DNA of 64,000 bases from Phycisphaerales bacterium. GTDB taxonomy: Bacteria; Planctomycetota; Phycisphaerae; Phycisphaerales; UBA1924. The translations under genes were made by a program, and so were the position numbers. How positions within the stretch are numbered: the stretch's first letter is position 1; each line of letters opens with the position of its first letter. Location of the stretch: the NCBI GenBank assembly GCA_029213305.1, contig JARGPA010000004.1:102010-166009 (forward strand), read 5' to 3'. Below are positions 7,851 to 16,941 of this stretch, one piece after another. A model generated the notes under the pieces. The model made no database searches, had not been told where the DNA came from, and worked only from the letters and a program-made list of their open reading frames with translations.

Positions 7851-8047
7851 AATGCATCGTTAACGGCGAATCAAAGAATCTACCAGATGGTCTTACTGTT
7901 GAAGGATTGATCGAACATTTAGGACTTGCAAGTGCAATCTGTGCAGCTGAAGTAGATAAAAAAATCGTTCCCAAACGGGAACGATCGAGTTGTATTCTTA
8001 TTGAAGGTCAACAAGTTGAAATCGTAACACTCGTTGGTGGCGGATAA
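7847..8047 (+). CDS. thiS: sulfur carrier protein ThiS
   Basis: This 66-residue ubiquitin-like protein ends in Gly-Gly (LVGGG), the tail that is adenylated and thiocarboxylated to donate sulfur for the thiamine thiazole ring. The N-terminus MKCIVNGESKNLPDGLTVEGLIEHLGL and the internal KKIVPKRE segment match ThiS. An extra C-terminal Gly after the GG may be tolerated or trimmed; the family usually ends in exactly GG. It overlaps pncC by four bases. thiG, thiF and thiC are not in the window, and no TPP riboswitch was seen upstream of this operon. Confidence 0.85.
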   Translation: MKCIVNGESKNLPDGLTVEGLIEHLGLASAICAAEVDKKIVPKRERSSCILIEGQQVEIVTLVGGG

Positions 8048-8061
8048 GAGATTGCATTCAC

Positions 8062-8083
8062 AATCAACTCAAATGAGTTGATT
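8062..8083. terminator. hairpin between convergent thiS and PpiD-like genes
   Basis: AATCAACTC (8062-8070) pairs with GAGTTGATT (8075-8083) around an AAAT loop. It overlaps the stop codon of the minus-strand gene. T-runs are short on both sides, so termination strength is uncertain. Confidence 0.5.
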
Positions 8084-10103
8084 ATTGAACCGGATCTTCT
8101 TCAGAATCGTCTTCATCCTTCTCTTTGATCTGAGTCAAACCAAATCGTCTAGACAAGGATTCGAAAGAGAACGGATCGTTTTCAAGCATCCCTGCATCAA
8201 TTAGTTCGCTTTGTGCAGCGTTGTTTGTGACCGCACGTGCGATAGTTCTAAATCGTTCAATCGTGATCGGGCGAGGAGCGACAAGATGAGATACTGCAAT
8301 CGCTTTAGACGCAGGAAGAGCAACAACAGTTGATGTCGGTGATTCTTCAAGTGTAGTTGGAGGGGTCAGTGGATCAATCCCTGTCGCAGCGTCGAAGACT
8401 GCGTTCCTGAACTCTTCTACATTGAGTCTTGGATCTACAAAGGCTGCAAGGCGACCTTTCCCGATTGATTCTCTACCAACAAGCAAGTTGCGAAGTACAC
8501 CAGGGCGAGTAATCGCTGATGTATCAGTGTTCATCGCGATAACCATATCAATTGCTGGTTCAAGAGTTCCGCTTGCAATGATTGCGGAGTTGAGTTCGTC
8601 AATCTGACTTTGGAGTAACTCGTATGCTTCGATTGATTTGTAATCACTGACAACTTGGTCGCGAGTGACATCTTCAACAGTATCTGCAGGACCTTGTTCA
8701 CGAACAGCAAGGATTATTGCGAAGTAACGATTCCCAAGTTGGTCCTCAGCTGCAGGATCAACTAGAGGTAGTCCAATTTGAACATCAAGCCCTGTTGTGT
8801 TTGCTTCTTCGAGTTCAAAGAAAGCTGGGAGACCGTACGCTGGTAGTTGACGAGATCCGATCCGATATGCGGAACCACCAATTCCTGGAAGTGAAGAGAT
8901 CGCATTCGCGTTTAGCCAACGATCACCAACCATTGTTACAGATGGCAAAGGAATAGTTACTTGGAACTGTTCCTTAATTCGATCTACAACTGTTTGTGCA
9001 ATATCCTCGAGCTTCGGCCTGCGTGATTCCCAATCTTCCGGGAGTGTCAAGATTCCATTGGTTGAAGGGAATCCATTTGTCGCACTGACGACTTTAGCGC
9101 GGATTGCACGATCAGCTTCAACCATCATGTCAGTTGCATTTTTTTCTCTGAACTGTGCTTCGAGCTTTGGACGTTCAAGAGCAAAGTCGCCGGGGAACTG
9201 ATCTCTGCTTGTTCTCCAGAGTTTGTTCAACTCAACACGATCAACAGGAACCGCATTCATGAAAGTATTTTTGTCGAGTGTTAACCATCCCATTTGAACG
9301 CGTGTTGGTTGGGTGTATCCAATTTGGAAGTCATTGTCGCTTGGACTCTGAGCTTTGTAAATATCAAAGAAGGTTTGGATTTCTTCATCTGTTGGATCAG
9401 GGATTGTCGAACTTACCATAGTCGAGTCGAGAACCGCTGCATTCACTGCAATCGCGTCCCATGACTCATGTGCAGCTTTGATAGCTCCAAGATCACTAAA
9501 TGAAGCAAGCTTTGGAACAGAACCAAGCAATCGGTATACACCTCTTGCTTGAGCAAGGATTTTGTATACATCTTCCATAGTTCCGCCTGCGTTACCTGCA
9601 GAGAGGGTCGCGTTGCGGGACATGATCTGAATGATCTGATCTTTCAAACTAGCGAGACGCTCTTGTTCCTCGAGTGGACTAAGCTGGAGTCCGCGTTGTT
9701 TCTCAGTGAAGACTTGAATGTACGCTTCTGCAGTTGCTAGCTCACCGATCCAAGCTGCTCCATCGCCCGATTCTCCGACGAGTCCTGCGTTTTCTGCTTG
9801 TTGGACAAGCAGCAACCAGTGGAGGGCAACCGTTGATTCACTCTCAGTATTAAGGCCCATCCCACCTGCAGATCGAGGTCCAAGAGCTCTAGGGTTAACC
9901 CGTTTGAGTAAGCTGATTGCGACATTGGCATTTTGAACATCGCCGCGTGTGAACTTTGTTCCGTCTTCCAATGTTGCAACCTTTGCTTTGAGTGGCGAAG
10001 GAGACAACCTTGTTAGTACAGGTTGAAGCAAGAACACGACCATCAGCAATGAACCACCGATTGCGAGGATGATCAACTGATATTTTCTGATGAGCTTGAG
10101 CAT
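8082..10103 (-). CDS. membrane-anchored protein, probably PpiD/SurA-like chaperone
   Basis: The 673-residue product has one N-terminal transmembrane anchor (KYQLIILAIGGSLLMVVFLL) and a large extracytoplasmic region rich in helices, with an acidic C-terminus (EKDEDDSEEDP). The architecture (short cytoplasmic tail, TM, then a helical domain with a SurA-N-like 'T...GDVQNA' start) resembles PpiD periplasmic folding factors. I cannot identify a convincing parvulin PPIase core, so the call is tentative. I start it at the ATG at 10103, which has GGAACC upstream; a TTG at 10130 would add nine residues. It lies downstream of rpsD, separated by a terminator. Confidence 0.55.
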   Translation of the reverse strand: MLKLIRKYQLIILAIGGSLLMVVFLLQPVLTRLSPSPLKAKVATLEDGTKFTRGDVQNANVAISLLKRVNPRALGPRSAGGMGLNTESESTVALHWLLLVQQAENAGLVGESGDGAAWIGELATAEAYIQVFTEKQRGLQLSPLEEQERLASLKDQIIQIMSRNATLSAGNAGGTMEDVYKILAQARGVYRLLGSVPKLASFSDLGAIKAAHESWDAIAVNAAVLDSTMVSSTIPDPTDEEIQTFFDIYKAQSPSDNDFQIGYTQPTRVQMGWLTLDKNTFMNAVPVDRVELNKLWRTSRDQFPGDFALERPKLEAQFREKNATDMMVEADRAIRAKVVSATNGFPSTNGILTLPEDWESRRPKLEDIAQTVVDRIKEQFQVTIPLPSVTMVGDRWLNANAISSLPGIGGSAYRIGSRQLPAYGLPAFFELEEANTTGLDVQIGLPLVDPAAEDQLGNRYFAIILAVREQGPADTVEDVTRDQVVSDYKSIEAYELLQSQIDELNSAIIASGTLEPAIDMVIAMNTDTSAITRPGVLRNLLVGRESIGKGRLAAFVDPRLNVEEFRNAVFDAATGIDPLTPPTTLEESPTSTVVALPASKAIAVSHLVAPRPITIERFRTIARAVTNNAAQSELIDAGMLENDPFSFESLSRRFGLTQIKEKDEDDSEEDPVQ

Positions 10104-10141
10104 TGAGGGTTCCGTATTGGTGAGAGCCAAATCTAATAATG

Positions 10142-10177
10142 AAAAACGAATCCGCGGGGATTATCCCGAGGATTCGC
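10142..10177 (-). terminator. intrinsic terminator of rpsD
   Basis: On the minus strand CGAATCC and GGATTCG form the outer stem around an inner TCGGGA/TCCCCG stem, followed by TTTTTC. It lies 53 bases after the rpsD stop. Confidence 0.75.
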
Positions 10178-10229
10178 TTGGCTTATCCTCGGCGTCCATT
10201 GCCCGAGCAGGACGCGAGGTTGGATTTAT

Positions 10230-10829
10230 TTATCGATAGAATTCGATGATCAGGTTGGTGTTTACATCGAATGGAATTTGATCCGATGTTGGTAATGAAC
10301 TGATCTTCGAGTTGAGTTCGGAAGGATTAAATGAGATCCAACCTGGGACTTCGTGACCGCCCATTGATTCCATGTTCTCGCGAGCGAGTTTCTGAATACC
10401 TGTTTTAAGGGTGATTACATCACCGACTTTGACGCGGTATGAAGGGATGTCTACTTTCTTGCCGTTAACAAGAATGTGTCCATGTCCAACCATTTGGCGT
10501 GAAGCCCAGATTGTACGAACGACACCCATGCGACGAACGACATTGTCCAAACGAAGCTCTAAGAGCTGCATGAGGATGTCACCTGAGTTACCAGGGCGAC
10601 GCTTCGCTTCGTCAACAGTTCTACGGAACTGCTTTTCGAGGATGTTGTAGTGGTAACGAAGTTTTTGCTTCTCTTGGAGACGAATACCGTAGTCACGCAA
10701 ACGGCGACCGCGATGTCCGTGCATACCAGGTGCATTCAGCATGCGCTTCGATGTGTGCTTTGGGATGTCAGCGATTGGTACACCGACACGACGAGAGAGA
10801 CGAACCTTGGGTCCAGTATAAGTAGCCAT
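10230..10829 (-). CDS. rpsD: 30S ribosomal protein S4
   Basis: This 199-residue protein has the S4 N-terminal domain (MATYTGPKVRLSRR; GMHGHRGRRLRDYGIRLQEKQKLR) and the S4 RNA-binding domain near residues 90-150 (LELRLDNVVRRMG; SRQMVGHGHILVNGKKVDIPSYRVKVGD). It is a primary 16S rRNA-binding assembly protein. The ATG at 10829 is chosen because GGAG lies eight bases upstream and the conserved N-terminus begins there; an in-frame extension to 10913 has no family similarity. The N-terminal zinc-binding cysteines found in some S4 proteins are absent. It stands outside the usual rpsM-rpsK-rpsD-rpoA cluster and has a structured leader. Confidence 0.97.
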   Translation of the reverse strand: MATYTGPKVRLSRRVGVPIADIPKHTSKRMLNAPGMHGHRGRRLRDYGIRLQEKQKLRYHYNILEKQFRRTVDEAKRRPGNSGDILMQLLELRLDNVVRRMGVVRTIWASRQMVGHGHILVNGKKVDIPSYRVKVGDVITLKTGIQKLARENMESMGGHEVPGWISFNPSELNSKISSLPTSDQIPFDVNTNLIIEFYR

Positions 10830-10867
10830 AAGGCAACTCCTTTTCATCCGTCCGCACACGATCTTGG

Positions 10868-10936
10868 ATTCGATCCAGTTCGAATGCGGTGCTACGCATT
10901 TCGTAGCGACCATGTCGGGTGGCCGAGACTTCGGTC
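10868..10936 (-). promoter_or_regulatory. tandem stem-loops in the rpsD leader
   Basis: Three consecutive hairpins lie 40-110 bases before the rpsD start: ATTCGA/TCGAAT (10868-10885), GCTACG/CGTAGC (10891-10907) and GGCCGA/TCGGTC (10921-10936). Such a leader is compatible with autogenous S4 regulation as known in E. coli and B. subtilis, but it does not obviously match either known S4-binding structure. Confidence 0.4.
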
Positions 10937-11073
10937 CGACGAGTTTGGCCCGGGCACAATGCCAGGGAAGAGACGATTCAAGCCCGCTAGGGGCAATAGG
11001 TCAAGTTGAATTCAAATCTGTTTGGGTAATCTAAACTCCAAACAATCTGAAACGAGTCAGGGGTATGGTCGGG

Positions 11074-12108
11074 TCATTCCGCAAGAGGGTCAGGACGATA
11101 GAGCTTGACACCCAATGCCCAGTTTTTCTCAGTGAAGTTCCCACCCAAAGAGAACTGCTCGTCACGATCAGGACGAGTTGCTGAGAGAGCCATGATTGTC
11201 TTTGCATCAAGATTGTCAATCAGTGATACAAGAACCGCTTCTGGTGATGAAGGGATCTTTGCGGCGCCATATTCTGGCCGTTCATGATGTGAGATGATGA
11301 TGTGCTGAAGGATAGTCAAAGCACCTGCAGGCATTCTCGTACCGGTCTCATGCATCATCTGTTGAGCCTTATCGTGGAGCATAATCGCGCCTTCAACAAG
11401 GTGTCCAATCAGTTCGCCACGATCTGAGTATCCGAATCCTCGATCAAAGTAGAGTTCTCTGGTTTTGCCCAGATCGTGTAGGAAAAGCCCCATGAGCACG
11501 ATATCGCGATTGATCTTTGGATACAACGGACAAATGACATCGCAAAGCTGCATTAATGTCAGAGTATGTTCGATGAGTCCGCCTAAGTATGCGTGATGTA
11601 AACGAACCGCTGCTGGTGCTGTTCTAAACCCGTCCATGAGATATTCATCTGCGAGATAAGTATCTGCAAGCGCTTTCATAGAAGGATGTTGGAGCGTTGC
11701 AAGTAGTGCTTTGACTTCTTCGAACATCTCCTTGGGATCACGCTGCGATGCAGGGAGAATCTCGCGTAGTTCTTCGGGAGTCGGATCGTGTGAGTCGATA
11801 CGGTGGATGATGATCTGAAGTTCACCCTGATATGCTTGGGTTTCGCCTTCGACCCAGACGAAACCGTTGGATGGAAGTTTCCTGAACATTGATTCTTCGA
11901 TTGACCACATTCTTCCCGCAGCGGTACCTGAAGAGTCTCCAAGGAGACATCGAAGGTAGGGTTTCCCCTTTTGAGTGGTGCCGAGTTGTGCATTTGCGAT
12001 GGAGTAGATCCCATCGAGTCGTTCAGCAGGTTTCATCTCGGAGAGTGTTCGTCTAGCGGTGTGTGTGCTCATAGATTGAGCATAGTTCTCTTCGGATAGA
12101 TTCTCCAT
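11074..12108 (-). CDS. HD-domain 3'-5' exoribonuclease, YhaM-like
   Basis: The product is about 344 residues. An N-terminal OB-fold nucleic-acid-binding domain (residues ~30-110, GKPYLRCLLGDSSGTAAGRMW) is followed by an HD phosphohydrolase domain whose metal ligands appear as LHHAYLGGLIEHT, FLHDLGK and ISHHE. That is the layout of Bacillus YhaM, a 3'-5' exoribonuclease involved in RNA turnover. The start is uncertain: ATG at 12108 (used here), ATG at 12072, or TTG at 12129; none has a clear Shine-Dalgarno. The gene diverges from lptD and has no close co-directional partner. Confidence 0.85.
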   Translation of the reverse strand: MENLSEENYAQSMSTHTARRTLSEMKPAERLDGIYSIANAQLGTTQKGKPYLRCLLGDSSGTAAGRMWSIEESMFRKLPSNGFVWVEGETQAYQGELQIIIHRIDSHDPTPEELREILPASQRDPKEMFEEVKALLATLQHPSMKALADTYLADEYLMDGFRTAPAAVRLHHAYLGGLIEHTLTLMQLCDVICPLYPKINRDIVLMGLFLHDLGKTRELYFDRGFGYSDRGELIGHLVEGAIMLHDKAQQMMHETGTRMPAGALTILQHIIISHHERPEYGAAKIPSSPEAVLVSLIDNLDAKTIMALSATRPDRDEQFSLGGNFTEKNWALGVKLYRPDPLAE

Positions 12109-12182
12109 GTTTGAGTGTACTGATCTCAAATGGGGTACACTTGTGATTCATCTCAAAGTTGGTTGCTTGGGGATGATGGAGA

Positions 12183-15100
12183 ATGGAAAGGGCATTCCAG
12201 GGTATGGGGCAAACGCAGGCATTCAATCAACTGGGATTTGGACGGCATGGGTATCGATTCTTAGCAATCGCTGCAGGGACTTGCCTCTCGATGAGTGCAG
12301 CAGCTTCTGAATATGAAGTTGATGAAGTTCAATATCGAGATACTTCATCAGTTCAACCTGTTCAAGACGAAGGCTTCTCATTCGACTCTATCAGATTTCC
12401 TATAGAATCGATCGCAGGTGATATCCGTCTAGCTGCACGTGATGGTTGGGTCTGGCGCGAAGGTAAAACCCATCGAGTTGTGCTTAGACACGATGTCGAT
12501 GTCATCCTTGCCTCTCACTCGTTCAGTGCTGAGTCTGCAAATATTTGGATCCGTAAGCTCGATCAAAATGTCGAACAAGGAACGACACGATATCAGGTCT
12601 ATGCGATCTTTGAAGAAATGCGATCCGCAGACGGAACCATCACGACGAGTGCAAAGACACTTCCAGTTCGAGGGGTGATTGAAGTGCAATCATCCATTTC
12701 GCTCAAACTCGATGCAAGATTCGAAGGACTCCCCCAAAAGGGACATGCAGTCCATGAGTTTATTGAGCAATCGAATCTCTTGTACGCTCAACGGGTTCTA
12801 GGACAATCGAATACTGAGAATTCTACCCAAGTTGTCGCACGTCCATGGTCTTCGCAAACTGATTCAGTTGGACCTTTATCCGATGAAAGAGCGTCTCCAA
12901 ATATTGAGGTAACTACAAATACACCATTGAATCCTGTAGATTCAAACAAACCGATTTTCCATCCTACCGGTATTTTTTCAGTTTCGATTGATGGCCGAGT
13001 CGTCGTCGATGGAGCAAGCTCGTCGCAAGGTTCAATCATCACTGCTGACGGCGGGGTGACAATCCAATATCAAGATCCAACCAATCGACAATGGATTGAT
13101 TTTAAAGCAGAACGCGTTGTTATTTACACGAGAGGCAATGAACCAATTACTGGAGTTGCTCGATTGGGTGCGACTCAGATTGAAGGGATATATCTCGAGG
13201 GCGGAGTTCTCGCCGGGGATGATCAATGGGCAGTCCGCGCTCCCAGAATGTATCTTGATGTCATTAACAATAAAGCGCTCATGCTTGATGCAGTATTTTG
13301 GACTGTTGATCAGAAAACCGCGATGCCTTTGTATGTTCGAGCACAGAGTGTGCGACAAACAGCAAAGAACGAGTTCAAAGCAATTAAAGCGAAGATTTCG
13401 AACTCCGCTTTTTTCGAACCTGATCTGACAATTGGTGTTTCGGATGTAAAAGTTAATCTAAGTTCAATCCAAGATAGCACCAATGCTGTTTCACAATCCG
13501 GCGCAGTCGTGGAAGGCAAAAATGTAACACTCAATGCAGGCCTAGTTCCAATCCTTTGGTTCCCAGGATTTAAAGGCGACCCTAGCTCATTCCCACTTCG
13601 TCAAATCAGTGTGGGGGATTCTAATCGTTCTGGGCTCGCTTTCAGAACACGATGGAATGCGCTTTCACTATTTAAAATTGATGGGCCTCCGGGTGTTGAT
13701 GTTGATCTCAATATTGATTATTACGCAGAACGCGGATTTGCTCTAGGAGTGAGCAGCGATTGGCAAACGAGAGAGCATCGCGGGGAATTGTTCTCCTACT
13801 TGCTCTTTGATGATAATGGAACAGACATCACTTCTTCTGGTAGAAAGATTAGTCGAGATGGTGAAATCCGAGGCATGTTTGCGGCTCACGATCTTTGGGA
13901 GTTTACAGACGGTTGGACTTTGGTCAGCGAGTTGAGTTTTGCATCTGATGAAGCGTTCGTCCCGTCATTGTTCGATGAGTTCGGTCGAAACGCTGTCGCA
14001 TTCAGAAACAGATTACAACTAGAGCGACTCGGAGATAACTCACAGTTTACTTTAGAACTGAGTACGACGCTCAATGATTTTATTGTTCCAGAACATCTAC
14101 TCCAATCACCCGGGTACCAGGTCAACAAAGTCCCTGAAGCTCGATTTATTTCTTTATCGAAAGATCTACTTCCAGAGTTCGATCCAGGATTGTTGACTTA
14201 CTCTTTCGAAGCAAGAGCTGGTATGCTCCGACTTTCCTTTTCAGAAGTCAGTGCGAGTGCTTATGGGTTCACGACTGATTCTTTAGCAGACGACGCATTC
14301 GGAACAACTGCAAGCATGTCGTTGGGTGATAAGTTTAGAGCGATCGGTTTAGACGAATCGACGTTGCTTCGTCTTGATACCCGCCATGAGCTTGCGGCGA
14401 GACTCGATTTAGGACATCTCAGAGTTGTTCCTTTCTTAGTGGGACGAGCAACAGCGTACGATGATTCATTCGACACTTTCAGTCCAAACCAAGATGATGA
14501 AGTTCGATTCTGGGGAGCGGCAGGGGTAACGGTATCGACTACGATCTCCAAAGTGAACGATCATATCGAAAGTCGGTTTTTTGATATTCACAGATTACGA
14601 CATGTTGTTGAACCTTCATTAACAATCTGGGGCGGCGATTCAAACTTCGATGATTCAGATCTACCAATCTTCGACGATGATGTCGAAGGACTACTCCGTG
14701 GTGGGGCAGTTCGAGCGGCAGTAGATCAAACATGGCAAACCAAACGTGGCGGCATTGGAAGATGGCGCGATGTCGATATTATTAAAGTTCGTAGTGAGTA
14801 TGTTTGGACAAGTCAGAATGCAGGACAGAGCGCGATCCCGGACTTCTTCTCTTCGAGACCTGAGCTATCGAATCCTGGTGAATACATTGGGACTAGTGCG
14901 ATATGGCAACCAACCGAAGTGCTCGGTTTCGCTGGAGAAGTCGTCTACGACTTGGATTCAGATCGGACTGCAAGAGCGAGCATCGGTGCAATCATTGAGC
15001 ATCGCCCTGGGTTTACAACTTCAGTTGAATACAGAGAAGTACAACCATTAGATGCGACCTTTGCTTCGTTAAATGCTCGTTATCGCCTGACCGACAAATA

Positions 15101-15305
15101 TGCGGTCAATACTGGGCTCAACTACAACTTTACACTCAATGATTTTCAAACGTTTAACGCTCAGGTTCTTCGTCGATTCCAGATGGGATCATTTGGAGCA
15201 ACAATTCGTTACGATAATATTCGAGGCGAAACCAGCTTTGGATTCGTTTTCAGGCCTGGTAACTCGTCAGGTGATATCCCAGTGGATCACACCTGGGGCG
15301 GTTAA
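12183..15305 (+). CDS. lptD: LPS-assembly outer-membrane protein LptD
   Basis: This 1040-residue outer-membrane protein starts with a signal peptide (FLAIAAGTCLSMSAAASE). Residues ~255-440 carry the LptA-like OstA/beta-jellyroll repeats (GSIITADGGVTIQYQD; FKAERVVIYTR; YLEGGVLAGDDQWAVRAPRMYLDV). The C-terminal half is the LptD beta-barrel, with many alternating strands and a final strand near ETSFGFVFRP. LptD with LptE inserts lipopolysaccharide into the outer leaflet. It is longer than E. coli LptD (about 780), mostly through the N-terminal region. GGAG precedes the ATG. It is convergent with purF. The presence of LptD argues for an LPS-bearing outer membrane. Confidence 0.85.
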   Translation: MERAFQGMGQTQAFNQLGFGRHGYRFLAIAAGTCLSMSAAASEYEVDEVQYRDTSSVQPVQDEGFSFDSIRFPIESIAGDIRLAARDGWVWREGKTHRVVLRHDVDVILASHSFSAESANIWIRKLDQNVEQGTTRYQVYAIFEEMRSADGTITTSAKTLPVRGVIEVQSSISLKLDARFEGLPQKGHAVHEFIEQSNLLYAQRVLGQSNTENSTQVVARPWSSQTDSVGPLSDERASPNIEVTTNTPLNPVDSNKPIFHPTGIFSVSIDGRVVVDGASSSQGSIITADGGVTIQYQDPTNRQWIDFKAERVVIYTRGNEPITGVARLGATQIEGIYLEGGVLAGDDQWAVRAPRMYLDVINNKALMLDAVFWTVDQKTAMPLYVRAQSVRQTAKNEFKAIKAKISNSAFFEPDLTIGVSDVKVNLSSIQDSTNAVSQSGAVVEGKNVTLNAGLVPILWFPGFKGDPSSFPLRQISVGDSNRSGLAFRTRWNALSLFKIDGPPGVDVDLNIDYYAERGFALGVSSDWQTREHRGELFSYLLFDDNGTDITSSGRKISRDGEIRGMFAAHDLWEFTDGWTLVSELSFASDEAFVPSLFDEFGRNAVAFRNRLQLERLGDNSQFTLELSTTLNDFIVPEHLLQSPGYQVNKVPEARFISLSKDLLPEFDPGLLTYSFEARAGMLRLSFSEVSASAYGFTTDSLADDAFGTTASMSLGDKFRAIGLDESTLLRLDTRHELAARLDLGHLRVVPFLVGRATAYDDSFDTFSPNQDDEVRFWGAAGVTVSTTISKVNDHIESRFFDIHRLRHVVEPSLTIWGGDSNFDDSDLPIFDDDVEGLLRGGAVRAAVDQTWQTKRGGIGRWRDVDIIKVRSEYVWTSQNAGQSAIPDFFSSRPELSNPGEYIGTSAIWQPTEVLGFAGEVVYDLDSDRTARASIGAIIEHRPGFTTSVEYREVQPLDATFASLNARYRLTDKYAVNTGLNYNFTLNDFQTFNAQVLRRFQMGSFGATIRYDNIRGETSFGFVFRPGNSSGDIPVDHTWGG

Positions 15306-15327
15306 TCGATGTCACTAAGTTCGAAAC

Positions 15328-16866
15328 TTATACAGGGTTGAACATGTCAAGTTGGGCTTTCGTCGCAACTTCGCATGCGACAGGATGATCAACATCCACT
15401 CGGTATTTTCCTGAGAAACAACCAGTGCAATAATGTTGGGGTTCATGCTTCATCGCGCTGAGCATCCCTTTAATACTGAGGAAGTGGAGTGAATCAACTC
15501 CTAGATATTCTCTAATCTGTTCAACAGTTCTGTTATGTGCGATCAGTTGTTGACGATCCGCAAAATCGACCCCGAAGAAGCAAGGGTGCTTGATTGGAGG
15601 GCACGAAATTCGAAGATGAATTTCGCTCGCACCTGCTTGGCGAAGCTGAAGCATTTTCTCTCGAGTGGTCGTCCCACGAACGATTGAGTCATCAACGATA
15701 ATGAGTTTTTTGTTGTTCACAATTTCTGAAATGACATTTAGTTTTAGACGAACCGCAGCTGATCGTTCTTCCTGGGTAGGTTTAATGAATGTTCTACCAA
15801 CATAACGGTTTGGAACAATTCCTTCACGATATGGGATGTTTGACTCGATTGCATACCCATTTGCGGCGCTTCGACCTGAGTCAGGCATCGGCATAACATA
15901 GTCCGCGTCAACCGGAGCTTCTTGAGCAAGTTTGGCTCCGAAGGTTTCACGAGCGACTTGAACATTTTGCCCAAACACATTCGATGCAGGATTTGCAAAA
16001 TAGACATGTTCGAAAACACATTGCGCAAGCTCGGTTGAAGGTGAAGCAAATCTACGAGAGGTTACACCGTCATTGTTGAGTGTGACAATTTCACCTGGCT
16101 CAACTTCTCGAACAAACTTGGCGCCCATGACATCCAATGCAACAGTTTCAGATGCAACAACTGGTTTTCCTGATGGGAGCTCCCCTAAAACGAGCGGCCG
16201 CCAACCCCATGGGTCTCTTGCTGCTTCGATTCGATCGCAGAAAAGAAGAACGAGTGAAAAAGCGCCGAGCAAGTTGCGTAGTGTCGCAGCAACAGGATCA
16301 GGAGTGTCTCGTTGCTCCGGGGATGCAAGAAGATGGACAATGATTTCAGTATCTGAAGTTGTGTGGAACAAGCGTCCAACTCTTGAGAGTTCTTTTCGCC
16401 ATTCTTGTCCGTTGACGAGGTTTCCGTTGTGTGCGATTGCGACCGGGCCATTGAATGTTGTCTCAACGAGTGGTTGAGCATTGCAAGATTGAGTTCCACC
16501 AGTTGTCGAGTATCGATTGTGACCAATCACACCATGGTTGAGATCCTCCTCGGTTGTGGTGTTGTATGAAGCTTCTAGCTTTGCAATCACATCTTCTTTG
16601 AAGACATCAACAACAAGACCTTGACCAGTGTGCGAGTCAATCGTGGATCCATCGCAAACAGCAATCCCAGCAGCTTCTTGTCCACGATGTTGTTGTGCGT
16701 ATAACCCGAGGTATGTTTTACGAACTGCATCGGGATCATTCCAGATACCGATGACCCCACATTTTTCGCGAGGTTGATCGTCTCGTCGAGTTGCGTATGA
16801 AGGGCAAGCGCATTGGCCCGAGTAATTTGAATTCGATGAGACGGGCAAGTGGAAACTCGTCGGCAT
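15328..16866 (-). CDS. purF: amidophosphoribosyltransferase
   Basis: The 512-residue enzyme makes phosphoribosylamine from PRPP and glutamine, the first committed step of purine synthesis. A propeptide of about 35 residues precedes the catalytic Cys of CGVIGIW. The class II glutaminase domain (HRGQEAAGIA, NRYSTTGG, AHNGNLVNG) is followed by the phosphoribosyltransferase domain with the PRPP loop LIIVDDSIVRGTT. Cysteines in the CVFEHVYF, CPPIKHPC and YCTGC segments suggest the Bacillus-type [4Fe-4S] form. I use the ATG at 16866, with GGAG upstream, over a TTG at 16887. It lies 75 bases downstream of mqnD on the same strand. Confidence 0.96.
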   Translation of the reverse strand: MPTSFHLPVSSNSNYSGQCACPSYATRRDDQPREKCGVIGIWNDPDAVRKTYLGLYAQQHRGQEAAGIAVCDGSTIDSHTGQGLVVDVFKEDVIAKLEASYNTTTEEDLNHGVIGHNRYSTTGGTQSCNAQPLVETTFNGPVAIAHNGNLVNGQEWRKELSRVGRLFHTTSDTEIIVHLLASPEQRDTPDPVAATLRNLLGAFSLVLLFCDRIEAARDPWGWRPLVLGELPSGKPVVASETVALDVMGAKFVREVEPGEIVTLNNDGVTSRRFASPSTELAQCVFEHVYFANPASNVFGQNVQVARETFGAKLAQEAPVDADYVMPMPDSGRSAANGYAIESNIPYREGIVPNRYVGRTFIKPTQEERSAAVRLKLNVISEIVNNKKLIIVDDSIVRGTTTREKMLQLRQAGASEIHLRISCPPIKHPCFFGVDFADRQQLIAHNRTVEQIREYLGVDSLHFLSIKGMLSAMKHEPQHYCTGCFSGKYRVDVDHPVACEVATKAQLDMFNPV

Positions 16867-16941
16867 GAATGGCTCCGTTCGGGGCAATGTCGCATTGGGG
16901 ACAAGGGAGTGAAGGAGTTTAGCACCGAGTTAAATCAAGAA

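Noticed and set aside
16073..16477. 134-residue plus-strand frame opposite purF
   Set aside because: Opposite the conserved PurF domains; no independent coding evidence.
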